Below, piece after piece: positions 17,972 to 27,379 of a stretch of 64,000 nucleotides of DNA. The notes beneath the pieces were generated by a model. It made no database searches, was not told the DNA's origin, and saw nothing but the letters and a program-made list of their open reading frames with translations. Within the stretch, counting starts at the first letter, position 1. Every line of letters begins with the position of its first letter. Made by a program: the position numbers and the translations under genes. The stretch comes from Caldimonas brevitalea (GTDB lineage: Bacteria; Pseudomonadota; Gammaproteobacteria; Burkholderiales; Burkholderiaceae_C), in NCBI RefSeq assembly GCF_001017435.1, contig NZ_CP011371.1:3038001-3102000 (forward strand). The letters are read 5' to 3'.

Positions 17972-19075
17972 ATGACACGACGCCCCTTCCTCACCCGGCT
18001 GCTGCAGGCCGCCATTGCATTGACCGCCTTGCCGCTGCTGCCGACGCTGGCGCAGGCGCAGGACAAGCCCACGGTGATCCGCATCGCCTATTCGGGCGCC
18101 GGCACCGGCGGCCGGCCCCTGGCAGGCGGCAACATCCTCGCCACCGCACACCAACGCGGCACGCTGGAAGAAGAATTTCGCGCCGACGGCATCCGCATCC
18201 AGTGGAACTTCTTTCCCGGGGCGGGGCCGGCCACCAACGAGGCGGCCGCCAACGGCCTGGTCGACTTCGCGCACCATGGCGACCTGCCGTTGATCGTCGG
18301 CAAGTCCACCGGGCTGCCGCGCAAGGTCATCCTCGCGCTCGGCCGCTTCGGCAACACCTATTTCGTGGTGCCGTCCGACTCGCAGGCCAAGACGCTGGCT
18401 GACCTGAAGGGCAAGCGCATCGCCGTGAACAAGGGCACGGCGGGTCAGCTGACGCTGGCGCGCGTGCTGGAGCGGCACGGTTTCACCGAAAAAGACTTCC
18501 GCGTCATCAGCATGGACGCCGAAACCGCCAAGGCCTCGCTCGCCACCCGCGACATCGACGGCTACATCACCACGCCGTTCGACCTGCAGGCACGCGGCAT
18601 CGCCCGGCCCCTGTTCGAAATCAAGCGCGACCCCAAGGTCACCAGCGTGACGAGCTTCTGGGTCACCGAAGAGTTTGAAAAGAAGTACCCGCAGATCGTG
18701 CAGCGGGTGGTCAACGCCTTGGTGAAAACGGCGGTGTGGTCCTCGGACGAGCAGAACCGCGACCCGCAGTTCAAGCTGTGGGGGCAGGCCGGCTCGACGC
18801 CCTACGGCGACTATGTGAAGACCTGGGAGGGCTACACACTGCGCGATCGCAATTCGCCGCTGCTGGACGAGTACTACCTGGCGTCGATCCAGAAAGCGAT
18901 CGACGAAGCCAAGCGCTTCCGGTTGATCCGCCGCGACGTGCCACTGGCGGGCTGGATCGAACCCAAATATGTGAACCAGGCGCTCAAGGACCTGAAGCTC
19001 GAAGGCCACTGGCCGGAGTTCGATGTCGACGGCAATCCCAAGCAGCGCGACGTCGCCAAAGTAGCGGCACCGTGA
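17972..19075 (+). CDS. ABC transporter substrate-binding protein, sulfonate/nitrate/taurine type
   Basis: 367-residue periplasmic protein. The signal peptide (TRRPFLTRLLQAAIALTALPLL, cleavage after LAQAQ) precedes a type II binding-protein fold with VIRIAYSGAGTGGRP, NGLVDFAHHGDLPLIVGKS, and LADLKGKRIAVNKGTAGQLTLAR motifs typical of SsuA/NrtA-like proteins. It is the only binding protein in an operon with four permease genes and one ATPase. The ligand is probably a sulfonate or other organic anion, in line with the anion-type porin upstream; it cannot be named from sequence. Confidence 0.88.
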   Translation: MTRRPFLTRLLQAAIALTALPLLPTLAQAQDKPTVIRIAYSGAGTGGRPLAGGNILATAHQRGTLEEEFRADGIRIQWNFFPGAGPATNEAAANGLVDFAHHGDLPLIVGKSTGLPRKVILALGRFGNTYFVVPSDSQAKTLADLKGKRIAVNKGTAGQLTLARVLERHGFTEKDFRVISMDAETAKASLATRDIDGYITTPFDLQARGIARPLFEIKRDPKVTSVTSFWVTEEFEKKYPQIVQRVVNALVKTAVWSSDEQNRDPQFKLWGQAGSTPYGDYVKTWEGYTLRDRNSPLLDEYYLASIQKAIDEAKRFRLIRRDVPLAGWIEPKYVNQALKDLKLEGHWPEFDVDGNPKQRDVAKVAAP

Positions 19076-19097
19076 GGGCAGGGCAGGAGTTGCGACC

Positions 19098-19952
19098 GTG
19101 AGTGCCGTGCCGACCCCGGGACGCGCCGTTCCGTTTGCGCTGTCGCGCGCCGGCGCACCGGCTGCTGCAGGACTGCGCCTGGACCCGTGGCTGCGTCGCC
19201 TGGCCATCGTGCTGTCCGGCGCGCTGCTGCCGCTGGGGCTGTTCGGGCTCTGGTCGCTGGCGGTGCAGCGGGGCTGGCTGGCGCCACAGATCCTGCCGCC
19301 GCCTTCGCTGGTGTGGCAATCGCTGCAAGAGCTGTGGGCCAGCGGTGAGCTGCAGGACCATCTGCTGATCAGCCTGCGCCGTGTCGCCTGGAGCGTGGCG
19401 CTGGGCACGGCCGTGGGCCTGCCACTGGGCATGTTGATGGGGCTGTCGGCCCGTGCGCGCGCCTATCTGCTGCCGAGCTTCCAGGTCGTGTCGCAGTTCC
19501 CGGTGGTGGGCTGGGTGCCCTTGCTGATCATCTTCGTCGGCATCGACGAGGCGCTGAAGGTGTCGGCGATTTCGATTGCCGTGGTGGTGCCGGTGACGGT
19601 GAATGCCTACAAAGGCATTGCCCAGGTGCCGCGGCCGTTGCTCGAGGTCGCCAGGGTGTACCGGCTGGGGCTGGGCCAGGTGCTGGCGCGGGTGGTGCTG
19701 CCGGCGGCCGCGCCCAGTCTGTTCAACGGCCTGCGACTAGGGGTGATGCAGGCCTGGCTGTCGCTGGTGTTCGTCGAACTGCTGGCGTCGAGCGAGGGCA
19801 TCGGCTTTCTGATGGTGTGGGGGCGCCAGCTGCTGCAACTGGACCTGGTCCTGGTGGGCGTGCTGGCGATCGGCGTCGTCGGCGTGTTGCTCGACAGCGT
19901 GCTGCGCTGGGGCGAACGATGGGTGCAGCGTTGGCGGCCGGCCGGGCGCTGA
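19098..19952 (+). CDS. ABC transporter permease 1 (SsuC-type, class a)
   Basis: 284-residue inner-membrane protein with about six hydrophobic helices and the binding-protein-dependent transport fold. The EAA-like cytoplasmic loop is seen as EVARVYRLGLGQVLARVVLPAAAPSLF. The start is GTG at 19098, 22 bases after the preceding stop. Landmarks LPPPSLVWQSLQELWASGEL and DHLLISLRR are shared with permease 3, so these two are paralogues. Part of the porin-ABC operon. Confidence 0.88.
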   Translation: MSAVPTPGRAVPFALSRAGAPAAAGLRLDPWLRRLAIVLSGALLPLGLFGLWSLAVQRGWLAPQILPPPSLVWQSLQELWASGELQDHLLISLRRVAWSVALGTAVGLPLGMLMGLSARARAYLLPSFQVVSQFPVVGWVPLLIIFVGIDEALKVSAISIAVVVPVTVNAYKGIAQVPRPLLEVARVYRLGLGQVLARVVLPAAAPSLFNGLRLGVMQAWLSLVFVELLASSEGIGFLMVWGRQLLQLDLVLVGVLAIGVVGVLLDSVLRWGERWVQRWRPAGR

Positions 19953-19966
19953 AGGAGGGGAGCAAC

Positions 19967-20761
19967 ATGTCTCGACTGCAAGCAGTGACCGCTTCCAAGG
20001 CCCGCTCCCGAGACTGGCGCGGCCTCGCGCTGCCCGCCGCGTTCGTGGTGCTGTGGTGGGCGGCGGTGGCCTGGCAATGGGTCGACCCGCGCCTGGTGCC
20101 GTCGCCGGCAGAGGTGGCGCGGCGTGCCTGGCGCAGCGTGGCCGAGCCGCAGTTCGGGTTGGGCGTGCTGGCCAGCCTGTGGCGCCACGTGGCCGGCTTC
20201 GTGCTCGGGGCGCTGGCGGGCGCAGCACTCGGGCTGCTGATGGGGTTGTCGCGCTGGACCGAGCGCCTGGTCGGCCCGACCTTCCACACGCTCAAGCAGA
20301 TCTCGCTGTTCGCGTGGTTGCCGCTGCTGGCCACCTGGCTTGGCTCGGGCGACCCGGCCAAGATGCTGTTCATCGCGTTGTCCGCGTTCTACCCCGTCGC
20401 GCTGTGCAGCTTCGAGGGAGTGCGCCAGATCAGCCCGGCCCAATTCGAGGTCGCCCGCGTACACGGTTTCTCGCGCCGCCAGCGGCTCACGCTGTTGGTG
20501 CTGCCGGCCGCGGCACCGCAGATCGCCACCGGCGTTCAGCTGGGCTTGGTGTCGGCCTGGCTCGCCACCATCGGCGCCGAATTTCTGCTGGCCAAGCAGG
20601 GCGTGGGGCTGGGCGATACGGTGATCCGCGGGCGTGCTGCCTTCGATGTGCCGCTGGTGATCTTCGGCATGCTGGTGATCGGCACCCTCGGCGCGCTGAT
20701 GAACCGGCTGGCGGGACTGCTCGAATCCCGCGTGCTGCGCTGGCAGGGCCCGGCACGATGA
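19967..20761 (+). CDS. ABC transporter permease 2 (SsuC-type, class b)
   Basis: 264-residue inner-membrane permease. The ATG at 19967 has a very good Shine-Dalgarno sequence (GAAGGAGGGG) ending six bases upstream. The EAA-like loop is EVARVHGFSRRQRLTLLVLPAAAPQI. Segments such as LSRWTERLVGPTFHTLKQIS and GSGDPAKMLFIALSAFYPV are closely matched in permease 4 but not in permeases 1 and 3. The stop overlaps the next start (ATGA), so translation is coupled. Confidence 0.88.
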   Translation: MSRLQAVTASKARSRDWRGLALPAAFVVLWWAAVAWQWVDPRLVPSPAEVARRAWRSVAEPQFGLGVLASLWRHVAGFVLGALAGAALGLLMGLSRWTERLVGPTFHTLKQISLFAWLPLLATWLGSGDPAKMLFIALSAFYPVALCSFEGVRQISPAQFEVARVHGFSRRQRLTLLVLPAAAPQIATGVQLGLVSAWLATIGAEFLLAKQGVGLGDTVIRGRAAFDVPLVIFGMLVIGTLGALMNRLAGLLESRVLRWQGPAR

Positions 20762-21744
20762 GCACCACTGCTTTCCAACGGCCCGCGGCCCCGGCAGCCG
20801 CGTCCTCTTTGATGTTGTTCGACACGGAGCCTCCGATGCCCCCGACTTCCACGCTGGCCTTTCGCGAGCGAACGGCGCTCGCGCTGACGCCGCACCCCTC
20901 CATCGGCGCCGCGCTCAACACTGCGGCGGCGTCTGCCCCCAGGCGCTCGCCCGCCAGGCGCGCCGCCTGGTGGCAGACCGCGCGCGGCCCGCTGCAGCGC
21001 CTGGTGTTCGCCTGGCCGTTCCCGGTCGCGGTGCTGCTGCTGTGGCAGTTCGCTGCCGCGCACGAACTGATCCCGGTGCAGATCCTGCCGCCGCCGTCGA
21101 CCGTCGCGGCGACTTTCGCCGACCTCTACGCGCAGGGGGAGCTGCAGACCCATTTGCTGATCAGCCTGCAGCGGGTGGTCTACGGCTTTGTCGCCGGCAC
21201 CGGGCTGGGCTTGCTGCTGGGCGTCGCGATGGGCCTGTCCGCCACGGCGAAGGACTACCTCTATCCGACCTTCAAGCTGTTCGCACAGGTGCCCTCGCTC
21301 GGCTGGTTGCCGCTGTTGATGCTGCTGGTGGGCATCGACGAGGCGCTCAAGATCATCCTGATCGGCAAGGCCGCTTTCGTGCCGGTTGCAATGAACACCT
21401 ACCAGGGCATCCGCCATGTGCCGGTGCAGTACCTGGAGGTGGCGAGCGTGTACCGCTTCACCCATCCGCAGCTGGTGCACAAGGTGCTGCTGCCGGCGGC
21501 CTTTCCGCCGATCTGGAACGGCGTGCGGTATGGGCTGACCCATGCCTGGCTGGCGCTGGTCGGGGTGGAGTTGCTCGCGTCGTCCGAAGGCCTGGGCTAT
21601 CTGATCGTCTACGGCCGCCAGCTCTACCAGCTCGACGTCGTGCTGGCGGCGGTGGTGGTGGTGGGCAGTGTCGGCTTCGTGCTCGACAAGCTGCTGGCGC
21701 TGGTCGAGCAGCGGCTGCTGCGCTGGCGCCCCGAGAGTTTCTGA
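20758..21744 (+). CDS. ABC transporter permease 3 (SsuC-type, class a)
   Basis: 328-residue permease that starts with an ATGA overlap at 20758. The first roughly 75 residues are Ala/Pro-rich and polar and precede the first helix (FAWPFPVAVLLLWQF). An alternative start at 20836 (MPPTSTLAF, with CGGAGCC upstream) would shorten this tail. The core LPPPSTVAATFADLYAQGEL, THLLISLQRV and LVGIDEALKIILIGKAAFVPV align with permease 1. The EAA-like loop is EVASVYRFTHPQLVHKVLLPAAFPPI. Confidence 0.86.
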   Translation: MSTTAFQRPAAPAAASSLMLFDTEPPMPPTSTLAFRERTALALTPHPSIGAALNTAAASAPRRSPARRAAWWQTARGPLQRLVFAWPFPVAVLLLWQFAAAHELIPVQILPPPSTVAATFADLYAQGELQTHLLISLQRVVYGFVAGTGLGLLLGVAMGLSATAKDYLYPTFKLFAQVPSLGWLPLLMLLVGIDEALKIILIGKAAFVPVAMNTYQGIRHVPVQYLEVASVYRFTHPQLVHKVLLPAAFPPIWNGVRYGLTHAWLALVGVELLASSEGLGYLIVYGRQLYQLDVVLAAVVVVGSVGFVLDKLLALVEQRLLRWRPESF

Positions 21745-21757
21745 GGAAGGGATGGTG

Positions 21758-22588
21758 ATGAGTTCTCTTGCCTCTTCATCGAAGCTGCTGCGTGTGCCAG
21801 TCAGCCCGGCGGTCGCGCTGTGGCAGCGCCGCGCCCGTGCAACGCTGCGCGGACTCGCGTTGCCCACGCTGGTCTTGCTGGTCTGGTGGGCCGCCTACCG
21901 TTTTCAGTGGACCGACTCCAAGCTGCTGGTGCCGATTGGTCAGGTCTGGGACACAGCCCAGCGGCTGTCGGCCAATGGCGAGCTGTGGGTGTCGCTGGGC
22001 GCGAGCCTGCAGCGCCAGTCGCTCGGCTTTGCGATCGGCTCTCTGGCGGGGCTGGTGTTCGGCACCGTGCTCGGGCTGTCGCGCTGGTTCGATCAGTTCG
22101 TCGGCCCGAGCTTTCATGCGTTCAAGCAGGTGTCGCTGCTGGCGTGGATCCCGCTGATCTCGGTCTGGTTCGGCCTGGGCGACCCGGCCAAGGTGGCGTT
22201 TCTGTCGCTGGCCGCTTTCTTCCCGGTGGTGCTCAACACCTTCGAAGGCATCCGCAGCGTGCCGCGCGAGCTGACCGAGGTGGCCCGGGTGTTCGCCTTC
22301 ACGCGCTGGCAGCTGATCCGGCGTGTCGTGCTGCCGTCGGCCTTGCCGTCGATCTTCACCGGGGTCTACCTCGCGCTGCTGTATTCGTGGCTCGCGACGC
22401 TCGGCGCGGAATACCTGCTCACGTCGGGCAAGGGCATCGGCAACCTGCTGGTCGACGGCCGTGAGCATTTCTGGATGGATCAAGTGCTGCTGTGCGTCGC
22501 CGTGGTCGGCGCCGTCGGCTTCTTGCTGAACCTCGGCGCTGCCGCCGTCGAAGCGCGCCTGGTGCGCGGGCGCGGCGCGCGGCGCTGA
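21758..22588 (+). CDS. ABC transporter permease 4 (SsuC-type, class b)
   Basis: 276-residue permease. Two ATGs stand close together (21752 and 21758); the second is preferred because AGGAAGG lies about 8 bases before it. The core (LSRWFDQFVGPSFHAFKQVS, GLGDPAKVAFLSLAAFFPV) is a paralogue of permease 2. The EAA-like loop is EVARVFAFTRWQLIRRVVLPSALPSI. It is followed closely by the ATPase gene. Confidence 0.88.
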   Translation: MSSLASSSKLLRVPVSPAVALWQRRARATLRGLALPTLVLLVWWAAYRFQWTDSKLLVPIGQVWDTAQRLSANGELWVSLGASLQRQSLGFAIGSLAGLVFGTVLGLSRWFDQFVGPSFHAFKQVSLLAWIPLISVWFGLGDPAKVAFLSLAAFFPVVLNTFEGIRSVPRELTEVARVFAFTRWQLIRRVVLPSALPSIFTGVYLALLYSWLATLGAEYLLTSGKGIGNLLVDGREHFWMDQVLLCVAVVGAVGFLLNLGAAAVEARLVRGRGARR

Positions 22589-22618
22589 ACGATGACTCTT
22601 TCGAAAGGACATACAACG

Positions 22619-23452
22619 ATGGCAGCTGCTGCAGGCACCCTGGAGATCCGCGACCTCCAGAAGCAATATGAAGTGAAGGGCCAGCCGCTCACGGTGCTGG
22701 AAGACATCTCGCTGTCGATCAAGGCCGGCGAGTTCGTCTCGATCGTCGGCTCGAGCGGCTGCGGCAAGTCGACCTTGTTGCGGCTCGTGATCGGGCTCGA
22801 GGACGACTACCACGGGGAGATCCTGCTCGACGGCAAGCGGGTGGTGGGCACCAGCCTGGACCGCGGCATCGTGTTCCAGGAGCACCGGCTGTTTCCGTGG
22901 CTCACGGTGGAGCAGAACGTCGGGCTGGGGCTGCTCAATGCCGACGGCAACGACACCAGCAAACGCCGCACGGTGCAGGAGCATATCGAACTGGTCGGCT
23001 TGAAGGGCTTCGAGAAAGCCTACCCGTACCAGCTGTCGGGCGGCATGTCGCAGCGTGTCGCGATCGCCCGTGCGCTGGTCAACCGGCCCGAGGTGCTGCT
23101 GCTCGACGAGCCGTTCGGCGCGCTCGACGCGCTCACCCGCACCTATCTGCAGCAGGAGCTGCAGCGCATCTGGGAGCAAGAGGGCATCACGATGATTCTG
23201 GTGACGCACGACGTCGAGGAGGCGGTCTACCTCGGCGACCGGGTGGTGGTGATGCAGCCGCGGCCGGGGCGCATCAAGCGTATCGTCGACGTGTCGTCGC
23301 TGCCGCGCCCGCGCGACCGCGGTGGCTATGCGTTCGCCGCCATTAAGGAAGACGTGCTGAGCGAGTTCGCGCAGGAGCCGCGGCGCGAAGGCCTGGTGCG
23401 TCCGGTGGAGATCCCGACGCCGCCGTTGCGGCAGTGGAACTTCGCGTGGTGA
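22619..23452 (+). CDS. ABC transporter ATP-binding protein, SsuB/TauB type
   Basis: 277-residue cytoplasmic ATPase. All motifs are intact: Walker [10 protein letters not shown] (residues 44-52), Q-loop Gln87, signature LSGGM (139-143), Walker B LLLDEP with Asp163-Glu164, and switch His197 (LVTHD). The start at 22619 ([10 protein letters not shown]) is favoured by GAAAGGAC about 10 bases upstream over an ATG at 22592. It is the only importer ATPase in the operon and must therefore drive complexes from up to four permeases. The C-terminal tail after residue 225 is typical of sulfonate-type ATPases. Confidence 0.92.
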   Translation: MAAAAGTLEIRDLQKQYEVKGQPLTVLEDISLSIKAGEFVSIVGSSGCGKSTLLRLVIGLEDDYHGEILLDGKRVVGTSLDRGIVFQEHRLFPWLTVEQNVGLGLLNADGNDTSKRRTVQEHIELVGLKGFEKAYPYQLSGGMSQRVAIARALVNRPEVLLLDEPFGALDALTRTYLQQELQRIWEQEGITMILVTHDVEEAVYLGDRVVVMQPRPGRIKRIVDVSSLPRPRDRGGYAFAAIKEDVLSEFAQEPRREGLVRPVEIPTPPLRQWNFAW

Positions 23453-23495
23453 TACGCTGCATCCAGACCTCTCATCTCTGAACTGAACTGTTGAC

Positions 23496-24311
23496 ATGAC
23501 CCTCGCTCGCGACACCTCCGCTTTCGCCACCGCCGTGCAACCGGTGGCGGCCGACACCGTCATCCTGACCCCCGCTGATGGCCTCGTGGCGGGCCTCGTC
23601 CAGATCGCCACGCCAACCGGCGATCTGCCCGCCTATCGGGCGGCGCCCGACCGTCCCGGCCCGCACCCGGTGGTGCTGGTGATCCAAGAGATCTTCGGCG
23701 TGCACGAACACATCCGCGACGTGGCGAGGCGGCTCGCACACCTCGGCTACCTCGCGGTCGCGCCCGAGCTGTACTTCCGCCAGGGCGATGCCGCCCGCGC
23801 GCCCAGCATCGAACGTTTGCGCGAGGACATCGTCGCCAAGGTGCCGGACGTACAAGTGCTGGCCGACCTCGACGCGACGCTGGCCTGGGCCACCGCGCAG
23901 GGTGGAGATGCCGACCGGGTGGCCGTGACCGGCTTTTGCTGGGGCGGGCGCATCACCTGGCTGTATGCCGCCCACCAGCCGGCGGTGAAGACGGGGGTGG
24001 CCTGGTACGGCCGCCTGACCGGGCCGACCAGCGAGCTGGCACCGCGGCATCCGCTCGATGTCGCGGCGACGCTGAAGGCGCCGGTGCTGGGGCTGTACGG
24101 CGGGCAGGACACCGGCATCCCGCTGGCGCATGTCGAACAGCTGCAGGCCGCGCTGGCGCAGGCGGGCAGCCCCTCGAAGATCCATGTCTATCCCGACGCG
24201 CCACACGCCTTCTTTGCCGACTACCGCCCGAGCTATCGGGCGGAGGCCGCCGCAGACGGCTGGCAGCGGTTGCAGCGCTGGCTGGCAGGGCACGGCGTGG
24301 GGCCGCGATGA
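23496..24311 (+). CDS. Dienelactone hydrolase family protein
   Basis: 271-residue alpha/beta hydrolase with a cysteine nucleophile. The elbow is GFCWGG with Cys148; Asp205 (GGQDTG) and His237 (DAPHAFF) complete the triad; Glu65 in VIQEIFGVH is the family's conserved activating glutamate. The enzyme class opens dienelactones from modified ortho-cleavage of aromatics, although many members have other ester substrates. It follows the importer ATPase by 43 bases and overlaps the start of the ABC exporter (ATGA), so it belongs to the same transcript and probably handles an intermediate of the imported compound. Confidence 0.87.
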   Translation: MTLARDTSAFATAVQPVAADTVILTPADGLVAGLVQIATPTGDLPAYRAAPDRPGPHPVVLVIQEIFGVHEHIRDVARRLAHLGYLAVAPELYFRQGDAARAPSIERLREDIVAKVPDVQVLADLDATLAWATAQGGDADRVAVTGFCWGGRITWLYAAHQPAVKTGVAWYGRLTGPTSELAPRHPLDVAATLKAPVLGLYGGQDTGIPLAHVEQLQAALAQAGSPSKIHVYPDAPHAFFADYRPSYRAEAAADGWQRLQRWLAGHGVGPR

Positions 24312-26233
24312 GTGCGGCGGCGCCTCAGCGGGCGCCCGGCACGCCTGCATTGCCGGCCACACCGCTGCGCTTCATCCTGCATTTCGTCGCGCGCTACCGC
24401 TGGTGGTATCTCGCGATGCTGTTGCTCGAGACCGCCAACGCCACCTGCGGCATCCTGATCCCCTATGCCGTCAACCGCATCATCAAGGGTGTCACGGCGG
24501 CGCCGGAAGCCTCGATGACGCGGGTGGATCTGCTGCAGCTGCCGCTGATGCTGTTCGTCGCCTTCAGCCTCGGCGAGCTGGTGTTCGGCCGCGCGGGTGG
24601 CGCGATCCAGATCCGCCTCGGCCCGCGCCAGCGCCAGAACGTCACGCGCCAGCTCTACCACTACCTGCAGCACCATTCGCACCGCTACCTGAGCCACAAC
24701 TTCGCCGGCGCGCTGGCCCACCGCATCAGTGAAACATCGATGGGCGTGACGCAGACGCTGTGGTCGCTGATCACCGAGTTCTGGCCGATCGCGATCGTGA
24801 TCGGCGTGTCGGTGGTGCTGCTGTTCGGCGCGCATGTGCAGCTGGGCGCCTTCGCCGCGCTCTGGGCGGTCGGGTTCATCGGCCTGTCCTACCTGCTGGC
24901 GCGGCGTTGCCAGCCGCATGCCCACCGGGCGTCGGCCGCGCGCAGCGAAACCACCGGCACGGTGGTCGACTCGGTCACCAACCTGACCAGCGCCAAACTG
25001 TTCGCGCGCCTCGGCTTCGAGCGCGAGCATCTCGACGAGGTGTTGCGCCACGAGCTGAAGGCGGTGCGGCGCTCCAACGGCTATTCGGAGCGGGTGCGGT
25101 GGTTCCAGTTCTCGGCCGCCGCCGCGCTCAAGATCGGCGTGTTGTGGTTCGCGCTGCGGCTGTGGGGCCAGGGGTTGATCGGCGTGGGTGACTTTGTGAT
25201 GGCGGTCAGCCTGTGCCTGCTGATCATCAACGAGGCCCGCAACCTGAGCCGCCGCTTTCTCGAGTTCTTCGAGTACCTGGGCAATGTCTCAAACGGCGTG
25301 CACACCATCGTGCAGTCGCACGAGCTGGTCGACCTGCCGCAGGCCGAGGCACATGTGTTGCGGCGGGGCAGTGTGGAGCTGCGCGACGTGGACTTCGGCT
25401 ATACGCCCGAACGGCCGATCTTCCGGCAGCTGTCAGTCCGCATTCCGGCCGGCCAGAGTGTGGGCCTGGTGGGGCTGTCGGGTTCCGGCAAGTCGACCTT
25501 CGTGAGCCTGGTGCTGCGGCTGTACGACCCGCAGGGCGGGCAGGTGCTGATCGACGGCCGCGATATCCGCACCATGACGCAGGCCTCGCTGCACGCACAA
25601 CTCAGCCTGATCCCGCAAGACCCGACGCTGTTCCACCGCTCGCTGAAAGAGAACATCCGCTACGGCCGCACCGAGGCCACCGACGCCGAGGTGGTGGAGG
25701 CCGCCAAGCTGGCCCATGCGCACGAGTTCATCGCGCAGATCCCCGAAGGCTACGACTCGATGGTGGGGGAACGTGGCGTCAAGCTGTCGGGTGGGCAGCG
25801 CCAGCGTGTTGCGATCGCCCGCGTGATCCTGAAGGACGCGCCCATCCTGATCCTCGACGAGGCCACTTCCAGCCTCGATTCGATCACCGAGAAGGCGATC
25901 CAGGACACGCTGGATCAGGTGATGCGCGACAAGACCGTGATCGTGGTGGCGCACCGCCTGTCGACCATCGCGCACCTGGACCGCATCCTCGTGTTCGACC
26001 ACGGGCAGATCGTCGAAGACGGCTCGCATGCCGAGCTGGTCGCCCGCCGCGGTGCCTACTTCCGGCTGTGGAGCAAGCAGGCCGGCGGTTTTCTGCCGGA
26101 CCAGGAAGGACGGCTCGAAGCGGCGCCGCCGGCCGACACCGAGTCGGACGTGGTGGCGGCGGCCGATCCGAGCGAGGACAGCGTCGACGAAGTGGAGCCG
26201 CGGCACGTGCCGCCCGACATCGCGCTGGCGTGA
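24308..26233 (+). CDS. ABC exporter, fused membrane and ATPase domains (MsbA-like)
   Basis: 641-residue half-transporter that should work as a homodimer in the inner membrane. The membrane domain spans residues about 20-320 (type IV exporter fold); the ATPase domain has Walker A GLSGSGKST (389-397), signature LSGGQ (493-497), Walker B ILILDE (513-518) and the VAHRLST switch. A charged tail of about 50 residues rich in Glu/Asp follows. The start codon overlaps the dienelactone hydrolase stop (ATGA). The substrate is unknown; its place at the end of a catabolic operon suggests efflux of a toxic intermediate rather than peptide export. Confidence 0.87.
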   Translation: MSAAAPQRAPGTPALPATPLRFILHFVARYRWWYLAMLLLETANATCGILIPYAVNRIIKGVTAAPEASMTRVDLLQLPLMLFVAFSLGELVFGRAGGAIQIRLGPRQRQNVTRQLYHYLQHHSHRYLSHNFAGALAHRISETSMGVTQTLWSLITEFWPIAIVIGVSVVLLFGAHVQLGAFAALWAVGFIGLSYLLARRCQPHAHRASAARSETTGTVVDSVTNLTSAKLFARLGFEREHLDEVLRHELKAVRRSNGYSERVRWFQFSAAAALKIGVLWFALRLWGQGLIGVGDFVMAVSLCLLIINEARNLSRRFLEFFEYLGNVSNGVHTIVQSHELVDLPQAEAHVLRRGSVELRDVDFGYTPERPIFRQLSVRIPAGQSVGLVGLSGSGKSTFVSLVLRLYDPQGGQVLIDGRDIRTMTQASLHAQLSLIPQDPTLFHRSLKENIRYGRTEATDAEVVEAAKLAHAHEFIAQIPEGYDSMVGERGVKLSGGQRQRVAIARVILKDAPILILDEATSSLDSITEKAIQDTLDQVMRDKTVIVVAHRLSTIAHLDRILVFDHGQIVEDGSHAELVARRGAYFRLWSKQAGGFLPDQEGRLEAAPPADTESDVVAAADPSEDSVDEVEPRHVPPDIALA

Positions 26234-26273
26234 GGGCGGCGGAGGCTGCGCAAAGGTGCCGACGGGGCGCTGC

Positions 26274-27284
26274 TCACGCTCGCTGGGCGTGCTGCCGGTC
26301 GGGCGGAGCGGGCGGGCCGATGCAGCCCATGCCTGCCAGCGTCGCGCGGACCGCCTGATCCCACGGTGTGTGCGGCTCGCGCCCCAGCACCGCGAGCAGC
26401 CGGCGGTTGTCCAGACGCACCTCCTGCTGCCACAGGTAGCGCATCTCCAGCAGTTCGCGCAAGGTGGGCACCCAGGGGGCCGCCAGGCGCACTTGCCACC
26501 AGGGAAAGCGCCGCAGCTTCGGTGCTGCGTGCATGCCGGCGCGCAGCGCCGCGTCCTGGATCGATACGCCCATGCGCATGCCGTCGGCGTCCCAATGACC
26601 CGCCATGTGAAAGCGGGCGAAGGCCGGTAGCGTGTGCCGCAGGGCCAGCAGTTCGACCATGGTGCGGGCCACGTCGGGCAGGTAGGCCCACTGGTGGCCG
26701 ACGCCGGGGTCGCCCGGCAGCTGCACCGCCGTCACGGCCTTGCCTGGTTTCACCACCGCTTGCGAGAACCAGCTGTTGCCGGAACGGGGGCCGAAAAAGT
26801 CGCCGGCCCGCACGATGATGACCCGGCAGCGGCCGGCGCTCGCCACCTGCAGGCGCCGCTCCATCTCGACACGGATCGCGCCCTTGCGCGTCAGTGGCCG
26901 TTGCGGCGCGTCTTCTGAGATCAGCGCAAACACATCCGGGCCGTAGTTGTAGACGGTGCCGGGCAGCACGATGGTGGCCCCCTCTCGTTCCGCCGCCGCA
27001 ATCGTGTGGTCGAGCATCGGCAGCACCAGCTCTCCCCAGCGACGGTAACCCGGCGGGTTGACGGCGTGCACGATCGCCGAGCAGCCCTTGGCGGCGGTGG
27101 CCACGTCGTCCGCGTGCATCGCGTCGCCTCGGTGCCAGGTGATGCCGAGGCGCACCTCGGGCACCGGCGCCGCGTCGCGCTTCAGCGCATGCACCTGCCA
27201 GCCCTCGTCGCGCAGCTGGCGGGCGACCTCGCCGCCGATGCCGCCGCTGGCGCCGAGTACCAGGACGGTGTTGCCGTGAGCCAT
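26274..27284 (-). CDS. NAD-dependent epimerase/dehydratase-family protein
   Basis: 336-residue extended SDR-like protein. The Rossmann motif GASGGIGG lies close to the N-terminus, and a TVYNYG segment supplies the usual active-site Tyr region, although the classical YxxxK is not obvious. The ATG at 27284 (MAHGNTVLVLG) is chosen because GGAGG lies about 8 bases upstream and the nucleotide-binding strand begins at once; an 18-codon extension has no support. It is divergent from a LysR regulator across a 95-bp gap, so it is the likely regulated target. It converges with the ABC exporter. Confidence 0.82.
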   Translation of the reverse strand: MAHGNTVLVLGASGGIGGEVARQLRDEGWQVHALKRDAAPVPEVRLGITWHRGDAMHADDVATAAKGCSAIVHAVNPPGYRRWGELVLPMLDHTIAAAEREGATIVLPGTVYNYGPDVFALISEDAPQRPLTRKGAIRVEMERRLQVASAGRCRVIIVRAGDFFGPRSGNSWFSQAVVKPGKAVTAVQLPGDPGVGHQWAYLPDVARTMVELLALRHTLPAFARFHMAGHWDADGMRMGVSIQDAALRAGMHAAPKLRRFPWWQVRLAAPWVPTLRELLEMRYLWQQEVRLDNRRLLAVLGREPHTPWDQAVRATLAGMGCIGPPAPPDRQHAQRA

Positions 27285-27344
27285 CTGATGTCCTCCATCT
27301 GTCGTGATGGAAGTGATTCTGGGCAAGGGTCGGTTCAAATGGAA

Positions 27345-27372
27345 TTGTCGAAATCTACGGTGCAGCTATACA
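27345..27372 (+). promoter_or_regulatory. Candidate sigma-70 promoter for the LysR gene
   Basis: TTGTCG (27345-27350), a 16-base spacer, and TATACA (27367-27372). The expected start of transcription falls at or next to the ATG (27380), and no Shine-Dalgarno sequence is present, so the mRNA may be leaderless. An inverted repeat TGCATGGATGCA (27377-27388) overlaps the start codon and could be an autoregulatory site. Confidence 0.35.
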
Positions 27373-27379
27373 TTTATGC

